Shown here piece after piece: positions 55,920 through 64,000 of a DNA stretch of 64,000 nt. The notes beneath the pieces were generated by a model. It saw nothing but the letters and a program-made list of their open reading frames with translations, ran no database searches and was not told where the DNA came from. The stretch comes from Anisodus tanguticus (Eukaryota > Streptophyta > Magnoliopsida > Solanales > Solanaceae). Each line of letters begins with the position of its first letter. The first letter of the stretch is position 1. Location of the stretch: positions 12,643,001-12,707,000 of the forward strand of contig CM067544.1 in the NCBI GenBank assembly GCA_034509755.1. The letters are read 5' to 3'. The position numbers were made by a program, and so were the translations under genes.

Positions 55920-56569
55920 CATTTAACAATTTTGTTATAGCTGCCAATATTGTAGGGTTTGAGTGGGCAGCTGGAAGAGATGGGCAAAATTGGAAGGTTG
56001 TCACAGTTACATATTTCAATTATGTAGCCATCAGGGTCATGGAAAAACACCTGGTCCACCTTGATCCCTTCTTCCTCTATCACTGCAGTTACGTATCTCA
56101 TTCCCATTTCCTCCAACCTCTTCTTCACCAGCACAACATCAGTACACTGCTTAGTGGAATTTCATAGTACTGTACATGTTAGGAACAATGATGAAACACC
56201 AACTTCAAATTAAGTTTCATTTAAGAATAGAGATAAGTCCAAGATTTAAACTTAATGATTTCAACCTCTAAGACTCTTATAATCGAACCCAAATGCGTTA
56301 CGTTTTTGAGATTTTGGGTTCATAGTTTAAAATTTGTTGAAATTTAGAAATGTTACACATACATGTATATACAAATATGTATGTTCCGTGTCAAAAATGT
56401 TTGATTCAGTTGAACCTATGTTATATCCGTCTTTGTTTAAGGATGCAAGTTTACCTAGAAGGAAATGTGGTTATCCTTGGGATTAATGGGTCGAGGTTCG
56501 TTGACGGCATCGTAATCCTCCAAAGCTTTGTTCTCAAGAAAGTGAATCCCCACTCCATAATTGTACAAC
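55907..56569 (-). pseudogene. Glyoxalase I-like protein, truncated pseudogene
   Basis: Two exon relics on minus. 56569-56455 reads LYNYGVGIHFLENKALEDYD and PINPKDNHISF, then TAG where the family has a Gln codon, next to a good donor GTAAAC. 56146-55907 begins CTDVVLVKKRLEEMG and holds EGIKVDQVFFHDPDGY, then IIEICNCDNLP. This is the VOC-fold family of small plant glyoxalase I-like proteins (Arabidopsis At1g80160 group), presumed to act on small oxo-aldehyde adducts; the metal-ligand Glu of IIEIC is present. The first exon (the NH.S half) is not found upstream. The frame runs on past the usual end into the MITE and stops there. The missing exon and the internal stop rule out a normal product. 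Confidence 0.82.
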
Positions 56570-57279
56570 CTTCAAAACATGCCAAAAAAAGGTACTCCAA
56601 CATAAACGTTCATGCTTTAAGATTTTCATTACTAATATACTTATCATAGTAATATATAGTAGCAGAATTATAAGGACATGTATGCTAGTTTACTAGCTCT
56701 CTTATGATAAACAAATGAGGTTGTACAATTTATTGGACACCTAGACTCTTCCAAAAATGTACCAGTTTAATTAAGTGGCTACATATGTTTGTTGAAATGG
56801 GTAGGTAACAAGTATACTAGTCTCTACGAGCGTGCAGTTGCACGTTATTTTCACTCAGTCTTAATCATAATAAAAAAAATATTAAATAACATTATTTGTA
56901 ATTATATTTATTTATTTTATGAGTTACAAAAATGTTGATGAAAAACCATAACCTTTTCTAATTATTGAAAAACTCAGTTTAGCATGCTAAAAAAGAATTT
57001 AAAGTAGATTTTCTTATATACATTTATCTTATGAGTTACATAAATATTATTACTATATTATGAGATTGTATCTAATTAATACTTCTTTGAAATTGATGTT
57101 CTCGATATTTGTTTTCTTCTTCTTTTCTCATATAAAAAACATGTTACTACTAAGATAATCCAATGTTAGAGATTAAGTGACATATATTTATTTCTTGTCA
57201 TTTACCTCTACAAAAGTATTGAAAGTCGGTATCAAACAAAATTACGTTACCAGAATATCAAGTAAATTAACATGATTCT
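56570..57279. other. Intergenic DNA; lost first exon of the glyoxalase-like gene not found
   Basis: AT-rich DNA. I searched the minus strand for the family's N-terminal words and saw none. Confidence 0.5.
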
Positions 57280-59152
57280 TGTTGGTTACAAAGGTGCAGG
57301 AAACGGAAATTACAAGTAACTGCTAAGGATTACAAGAACTGAAATTACAATTCAAAAAGAAACTGAAATTACAAAGAACAAACTGGAACTGTTTGTGGTA
57401 TGCTGAGTCGAGTGTTTGCACTCTGTCTTTAAGACAATATTGCCCCGTATGTATCCTTTCTACGTCCTAGACAATTTGTCTCCCAAGATAAAACAGCAAG
57501 CGAACAAATGAGCAAAGGAAACTCAAGTGTTACCGTGAAGAATTTTGAGTAATGAAATGATGCTTGGAAAATTGTAGGAAGTCTGAATTCATTTCTGTTT
57601 GTGTTAAGTGTTGCTCAACAATGGTGACAAGGGGTGTCTTTATATAGGGTGAAGGAGAGGCTGATAAACTGCCTCCATAAGTGCCATCACTGGCCAAGTA
57701 ATGACAATTATGGAGGTAGTAATTCCTCCAAAATAAATGGTGAAGATATGCAACGGATTGATCATTTAGTAAGAGTAATTCAACCAAAATAAATGGCTGA
57801 ATTGAGTTCTAGTGAACGTTTCTGATCTCTGCCCAATTCTGTCTTTCTTGGAACTTCAGGGACCAAACTGTACATATTGAAACTTCATGGACCAAACTGT
57901 ACATCTGAAAGAATTCTGGTCCAAACTGTACATATGAAACTTCAGGGATCAAACTGTACATATGACAAAGTTCTCTGGTCCAAAAAGATAATATCAGAAG
58001 AAGCACAGCCTACGACCCACGACCCGTGACCCGAGAACCCGATACCCGGACCCGGACCGGATGGGCGGGCGGCGGCAGCGCACGTGTGGGCTTTCCTTGA
58101 ACCAAAGCACATCTAGGTCCTCCATCCTTTAAACACATGGGATACCCCTTGGGGTCCCAAATCCCAAGCCAACTTTGAGACTTATAAACAAAATAATTCT
58201 TTCTTCCTCCACCGATGAGGGAGAATTGATCCCATACCACACTTTTCCATGCTTCAAATACCTCACTTCGTGGACCAATATCTCTTTCATTTCTCAACGA
58301 AATTTGCCATTTTTTCATCTATTTTTTTTCCTATGTGTCAACAATGGTGCAAGGGGTCCTTTATATAGTTGGAGAAGAGGCTCATGAACTGCCCACATTA
58401 CTGGCCAAGTAATGGCAATTTTGGAGGTAGTAATTCACCAAAATAAATGGTGAATTTGATGTGCAACGGATGACATTTAGGAAGAGTAATTCAGCCAAAA
58501 TAAATGACTGAATTGAGTTCTGATGACGTTCTGTTCTCTGCCCAATCCGACTTTTTTGAAACTTCAGGGACCAAACTGTACATCTTGAAACTTCATGGAA
58601 CCAAACTGTACATACGAAAGAATTCTGGTCCAAACTGTACATATGAAGGAATTCTGGTCCAGACTGTACATATGAAAGAATTCTGGTCCAAAAAGATAAT
58701 ATCAGAAAAAGCACAGCCCACGACCGTGACCCGTGACCCGAGAACCCGGAACAGACCAGACGGGACGGGCGGGCGGCGGCGGCGCGCGTGTGGGCTTTCC
58801 TCGAATCGAAGCACATCTAGGTCCTCCCTCCTTTAAACACATGGGATACCCCTTGGGGTCTCAAACCCCAAGCCAACTTTGAGACTTATAAACAAAACGA
58901 TTCTTTCTTCCTCCACCGATGAGGGAGAATTGATCTCATACCACACTTTTCCATGCTTCAAACACCTCACTTCGTGGACCAATATCTCTTTCATTTCTCA
59001 ACGACATTTGACGATCCTTGGCCCTACGGTCATCTACTTGCTTAGTAGATTATGTATGTGTGAAGAACCAGATTCTCCAACATGCGGAACACTAGTGTTT
59101 AAGCCGTTAAAGTTGGTCGGACGCAACTCCCGCTAAAGGCAAATTTCCAACA
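57280..59152 (-). mobile_element. Two fused LTR copies of the TGTTGGAAATTTG copia family
   Basis: The first copy (57280 to about 58312) runs from TGTTGGTTACAAAGG to CTCAACGAAATTTGCC and lacks the last ~150 bp. The second (about 58337-59152) starts inside the LTR at CAACAATGGTGCAAGGGG and runs to AAATTTCCAACA. Both share GCACATCTAGGTCCTCC, GGGATACCCCTTGGGG and ATATCTCTTTCATTTCTCAA with the LTRs at 5159 and 10512. The flanks do not match (ATTCT and GTTTT), as expected if the join came from recombination or deletion between elements. Confidence 0.75.
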
Positions 59153-60225
59153 GTTTTCATAACTGGAATGCTAGGAATAAGTCCTTTGGGAACCAACGAG
59201 TGCCAAGACCTCAGAATGTTGCAAAGCAGACAAAAATGGAATGCAAAGCCAGAATTTTTGATCTATTGAATAGGAAGAGGAACTTGTAGACAATAAAATT
59301 CGTGTCGAGAAAATAATAATCAAGACATGAAAATATCGCAACAATCGTAGTGCTTGATTTCAAATATGAGTGTTACAATTTCTATGAATCATCTGATTCG
59401 TCTTTTCGATAATAAATTCAAGGGCTTTTGAGCTTGATCATGAATTTGGTGAATTTGATCTTGACTTGTACTTGAATTCAAGGGCTTTTGAGCTTGATCT
59501 TGACTTGTACTTGGATTCAAGGGCTTTGGAGCTTGATCTTGAATTTTTGTCTTGATCTCTAGAACATGTAGAGAAATACTTGAGTACTTGAATGCTTGTA
59601 GCTTGTAGAGAAATCTGTGACTTTGATCTATGAGCTCTCTCTGGCTTCTTGTTAGAATTCTTGGTGGTGCTTTTCTGAATTACGAGACCCCTATTTATAG
59701 TTGTAGGATGGGGGAGTTGTGATAAGGACAAACTTCTTTCGACCAATCATAGTTAAGTTGACATGGAGATATTTGATTGGTCGAAACATGTCACTTGTAC
59801 ACGTGACATATTTCCATTGGACTTTGATTTGATTGGACATGCTGTGTCATCGTGACATATGACATTACCCTATTTGCTCCTTTATTTGACTTGGCGTGCC
59901 ATGTCATTTGACATGTGACATTAATTTTGGCCTCTAAAATAAGATGATAACTTGGGCTTGGCAAAGTGGACTCATCATTTATAGCCCAATTAAATGGCCA
60001 AGCCCAACGCATTTGAACCATTTTAATTAAATCCATATTTAATTGACTCAAATAATTAACTAATTTATTTGGACTAATATATCTTGAATATAATCCCAAT
60101 TTTCTGTGGATTTATATTTAATAAAGTTTCGTTATCCACAAATGTTCCCTACTTTAAGACTTGTCGCAGTATAAACTTATTAGGATTCTCGGAGACTAGT
60201 TTCTTGAAGTACCAATAGAGTGTCA
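59153..60225 (-). repeat. Probable LTR-like repeat with TATA on minus
   Basis: On minus, ACTATAAATAGGGGTCTCG at about 59683-59701 is a strong TATA, and the upstream DNA has repeated GTGACAT/ATGTCAC words (59770-59930). Downstream (59405-59560) lie three imperfect 48-bp units of AATTCAAGGGCTTTTGAGCT. This suggests the promoter and leader of a retroelement LTR, but I cannot set its ends. Confidence 0.4.
59405..59560. repeat. Three tandem units of about 48 bp
   Basis: AAGGGCTTTTGAGCTTGATC occurs at about 59418, 59480 and, as AAGGGCTTTGGAGCTTGATC, 59519, joined by TTGATCTTGACTTGTACTTG. Confidence 0.75.
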
Positions 60226-60242
60226 ATTTAGAACTTCGAATA

Positions 60243-60349
60243 TTTTTTTAAATTTTTTTTTTTACCTAGGGGGTATGGAAAGGAATTGGAACCCTCACCA
60301 ACAAAGTGAAAGTTCAGTTAGCCAACCAACTGTGCTACTAAATCCGTAC
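60243..60349 (-). mobile_element. tRNA-derived SINE with 17-bp duplication
   Basis: On minus it starts near GGATTTAGTAGCACAGTTGG (A-box TAGCACAGTTGG), has a B-box-like GGGTTCCAATTCC, and ends in an A-rich tail. ATTTAGAACTTCGAATA stands intact on both sides (60226-60242 and 60350-60366). Short, tRNA-headed, with a long TSD and an A-rich tail: a complete small SINE. Confidence 0.85.
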
Positions 60350-60696
60350 ATTTAGAACTTCGAATACCCCTCCATTTAGAACAATTTTTTTTCAGTTCAA
60401 TTGTTAAGCATTTCCACTTTTTATTTTATTTTATGGAGAGATGCAAATAATTCTCTCCAATATTAATGATTAGACTTGATATGCATGACGCCTAGTCATT
60501 ATACCCACGTAACATTACTTGATCATGTGATACTTTGAAGAGCACATTTATTTGAAACTTGTTTTTATAATTTATACTGTGCCATGCATATTTTGCTTGG
60601 AAAATATGAATATTATCTTTAGCAATTGCTTTTATTTCCAGTCATCAAATGTGGAAGACCACTTAATGGACTTAGAAATCCTTTTTGGAACCAAAT

Positions 60697-60911
60697 ACTT
60701 CCTCAATAGATTTGACTACTTTCCTTATTAATTTGTCCTAAAAAGATTGATATCTTTCTATATTTAGAAACAATTTAACTTTATGAGACCATTTACAACC
60801 ACACAAATATCTAAGATTCGTTTTGGATCACTAATTTCAAAAGTCTTTCTTTATTTCTTAAACTCCATGTCAAGTCAAACTAGATTAATCTTTTTGAAAA
60901 TGAAGGAATAG
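60697..60911 (-). mobile_element. Stowaway-like MITE, inverted copy
   Basis: AATACTTCCTCAATAGATTTG to GAAAATGAAGGAATAGTA. On minus it carries AGAAATAAAGAAAGACTTTT and AGATATTTGTGTGGTTGTAA, like the copies at 915 and 10392. Confidence 0.7.
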
Positions 60912-61085
60912 TAATTTGCACAGTGCCTCCCTTTAAGCGTAACTTGAACGCATCCTTTTCTTGGTCTGGAAGTTTTTCCAATTGCTTGAGTCCTAGTAGG
61001 AATCAAGTTTCCTAGTGTAATTTGATTACGCCTGAACTCAGCCACCGCCCCTACAACTTCTATAAATAGGGGTGGAAACCACATA

Positions 61086-62740
61086 TTGTCACGACCCCAG
61101 GACCCATTTGTGCCGTGAGGGCATCTATCTTAATTCATAGGTGAACTCAACATATAAATCATACTAATAAGCGGAAAATAATGTGGAAATAAAAGAGTGT
61201 AAAAGGAATACGTAAATAGTTTCAAAATACAATTACTAAGTCTAAAATAAAACCCCCAAATGATCTGGTAGTCATGAGTACCAAGCTCTATACCGAATAC
61301 AAGTCTGAATAACGGAGAAATACATACTCTGTTTGAATATAACAATAGGACATAATCTGTGAATAACAAAACATAACAATAAGGAGGAGTGGAGTTCCAA
61401 TGCTGGGAAAGAAGTTGCAGCTCACCCTGGACTCCAAAGTATCACTCGTGCTGATGAGGGGGAAGAATCAAGCTGGTCCGACGTCACCTCCTGGACAGTA
61501 CATGCACATAGAGTGCAACAAGCGTAGAGTGAGTACGGGAAACACGTGTATTTAGCAAGCATCGTCGACCGACCCTATCTATAACGGTGCGAGGGCTGGT
61601 ACTTTATGATACCTCTCTCTGCTAGTTAGTTACAAAAGTATAGAATAAAACAGTTAACAAACCTACGATAAATCTGCATTTTAACTCACTGTAAGTACCC
61701 TCAAGTCACAAGTCACACAAGTCCAACCTAAACCCCATTAGGGCGTCTAGATCCCTCAAGTCACTTTGTTCAAGTCTTACACAAGGTTAAGCATAATCTA
61801 ATTGTATACTTTCTAGCCGTCCAAGAGCATAAGTTCAATAGAAAGTTAAATCCAGACACATATGTCATAAAGCTCATATCATGGTATAAATGTATGCAAT
61901 GCATAATGATATGCATGAATACAAGTGGCCATAATACCTGGTACACACACGCCGATGAAGTAGTTGTCACGTGACCCATGGGGAACTCATGAGGTCCATA
62001 TACCTATCCAATATCATCATATACCAACTCTATGGATGAAGTGTCATATCGGTCATCACTCTCATAAACATGTATCATATCCTTTAATCCGACTTCCCAA
62101 GTCATTCTCAGTGATTTCACCAGTAACCAATGCCAAATATATATATATATATATATATATACCAAACTTAGGCCGATGATCTAAAGGGGATAACAGACAG
62201 GGAAGGAATCAAGATATAAGGGATTGATAAATTAAAGGATAATTGAAGAATGCCAGAAAGTAAATAAAGGACAACTTACAATTCAAGGTTTCAGTTATGG
62301 AAACCATGGATCACAAGGTTCTGCAGGAATTTAAATCAAATAGGCGGTTGAACCAGCCAAGTATTTAATGTAGGAATTTAAAGAATTTAAATGCATAAAG
62401 TATTTAAAAGATTAGGCGGTAGTACCGTCCATAATCGTATTCATTTAAAAATTGGAATTTACAAAGATAATTATCAAGGAGAGAAACCTTGGGAATTTCA
62501 GGGATATTTAGGATCATATGATATGAGTCATATGATATGGGTCATATGAACTGAATCATATGGGTATTTAAGGGGTGTATTTAGTCCTAACCTAAAGGGG
62601 GATTTCTGTAAGAACTCTCAACTTCTCTCTAATTGTAGTAAGAGAAAGAAAGAACTTATAAAAGAAAAAACTTATCTTCCTATGGGAGAGGGAGTCTCCT
62701 TTTATAGGAGTTTTACATAGGAATAGGAATTTAACTATTC
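61086..62740 (+). mobile_element. Start of a gypsy-type LTR (right end not seen)
   Basis: TGTCACGACCCCAGGACCC opens at 61086, the same type of start as at 42705. The following DNA is non-coding with a (TA)n run (62137-62162) and repeated TCATATGA words (62515-62560). No matching end is visible before pararetroviral DNA begins near 62800, so the right border is a guess. Confidence 0.5.
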
Positions 62741-62799
62741 ACCCGCATCACTATTCATCAGCGTCACTGTTCATCCGAGTGGAGAATCACTGTTCATCC

Positions 62800-64000
62800 T
62801 TTTGGCATTTTCTCGAATTATTTGCTGGAATCTTTGCTTTTTCTTTTTCTTTTTGAAAGTGGTTTTTTCGAGCACTTTCTTTTGTCGGAATTTTATCTGG
62901 AACTCCACTCCGGGTATTTTGAATTCTTTTGGCGATTTTGTTCAGAATCCACTATTGCCAAAAACCGGACTGTCTTCAATATCAATATCTGGTTCTTCTT
63001 CTTTTGACGAAAAGCCTTGCTTTGATGAAGACGGTGCAAATTTCAAAATTATGGCTTGCATTTCTTCTGGATTTTTGGCCGCTGCAAGCATTGAGGCCAT
63101 CTGGGATTTCTATGAGAGGAACCGGGTGTGCCCCTTTGTTTGTAGTGGTGCTGGTGGTGTTTGTGAAGGCACCTGTAATGGAATGGGTTTTTTGGGTATC
63201 TAACCATTTCTTGACTTTTTGTGGTGCGAGGCTTTTTGGTATTTTAAGGTTATCCCACCATCTGATTTTGAATCTTCTTCGGATAATCGGGGTTTTATCT
63301 TCCGAATAATCTACGAATCATGTAAAAACTTATGGTAAGTGGAATTTTGTGTAAAAAAGGTGTAGAGGCACAAACTTCTTTTCTTCCTCTGAATGTTTAA
63401 ACTGGGATTTAAAGAGGCTAAAGGTTTTAGTGACTTCTGGTTAGGGTGGATCCGAATTGTTCCCACCATGAGTTCCACCATGTTGAAAATTGTGATGGAT
63501 GGATCATATGAGGTATTTAAAGTGAAAAAAAACCAAGTGTGCCTTTGGTTGGTATCTTGAAAATCGATTTTTCAGAAATGGTTTTTGAAAATAGTTTTTT
63601 TTTTTTTTCAAAATTGGTTTTGAGAAAGGGTTTCGGAAATTCTTTCTCTAATTTTAAAAAATTTTGGGTGCGTTTTTCTTCCGGATGATCTTTTGTTTAT
63701 GAATCATGCTTTTGTGGTTTTGGGAGTTTTGGAGCGGTGTTTAGATATTTTCTCTTGGGGAATTTTCTGGGTTTTTCTCTCTGTTTTGAAGGAATTCTCG
63801 GGTTAAGAAATCTGGAATGGAATTTGTTTCTCCTTTGATGTATTCAATATCAAAATCAAAAATGCTAAGAATCGCTTGCCATCGTGCAAAAATTTGTTTT
63901 GATGCAAGGTTTTGAACATCTTTTTGTAAAACTTCTCTAGCACTTTTGCAATCAATTCTGAGTAAAATTTTTTGATTTAGTAAATCACTTTGAAATTTTT
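62800..64000 (-). mobile_element. Endogenous pararetrovirus (Caulimoviridae) fragment, decayed
   Basis: On minus, the window edge opens in the RNase H end of a caulimovirid polyprotein: frame 63998-63741 has RIDCKSAREVLQ and then IPDFLTREFLQ, closing with a TAA at 63741-63743. Farther on, other frames hold Trp-rich text (STWWNSWWEQFG near 63470, IRRRFKIRWWD near 63290) and an acidic tail (EEEPDIDIEDSPVFG near 62985), separated by stops and shifts. This is an old integrated copy, cut by the window edge, and it cannot be infectious as it stands. The genus is not determined. Confidence 0.72.

Overview
This is a stretch of flowering-plant nuclear DNA, most likely from the family Solanaceae. The clues are introns with GT/AG borders, TS-type and Au-type SINEs, short-LTR Ty1/copia elements primed by initiator tRNA-Met, Stowaway-like MITEs with CTCCCTCCGT ends, and host genes whose proteins read like Solanaceae orthologues. 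I see nothing prokaryotic: no operons, CRISPR arrays or rRNA. The window is repeat-rich and gene-poor, and many insertions can be delimited exactly by their target-site duplications (TSDs).

Host genes. (1) A 14-exon PHAF1/UPF0183 gene (17056-24396, +) is intact, 403 aa, with SINE and LINE fragments in its introns. (2) A 4-exon pectinesterase (25555-27537, -) is intact, 372 aa. (3) A plastid fructose-bisphosphate aldolase copy (29367-31595, +) is a pseudogene with at least five independent lesions. (4) A double B-box (BBX18/19-like) gene (33082-39692, -) has six exons summing to 624 bp; its third intron carries a 3.9 kb copia element inserted exactly at the acceptor of exon 4. (5) A glyoxalase I-like fragment (55907-56569, -) is a pseudogene that abuts a MITE. 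Smaller remnants are an RPA70-like N-terminus (4689-4780) and an unrecognised ~98-codon broken gene (8112-8409).

Mobile DNA by region. 0-10 kb: MITEs, a PIF/Harbinger-like MITE, a 1.07 kb solo LTR, a small copia solo LTR and a CTTAAGG-rich repeat region. 10.4-16.4 kb: a Stowaway-like MITE split by a 5.8 kb copia element. 28.5-29 kb: copia tail. 34.4-38.2 kb: copia inside the BBX gene. 40.7-46.0 kb: a hAT transposon (8-bp TSD) that itself hosts a gypsy-type solo LTR. 46.4-49.2 kb: a copia element in reverse orientation. 50.3-54.8 kb: a Mutator-like element (9-bp TSD) interrupted by a mini-copia and by a 2.5 kb solo LTR. 57.3-59.2 kb: two fused LTR copies. 60.2 kb: a SINE with a 17-bp TSD. From 61.1 kb: the start of another LTR. 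62.8-64 kb: a decayed endogenous pararetrovirus.

No single new system stands out. The strongest observation is structural: the copia insertion at the BBX splice acceptor duplicated the acceptor AG. One copy keeps the pyrimidine tract but leads at once into an LTR stop codon, and the other sits next to exon 4 without a tract. This predicts specific altered transcripts. All calls come from reading the sequence; no database search was run.
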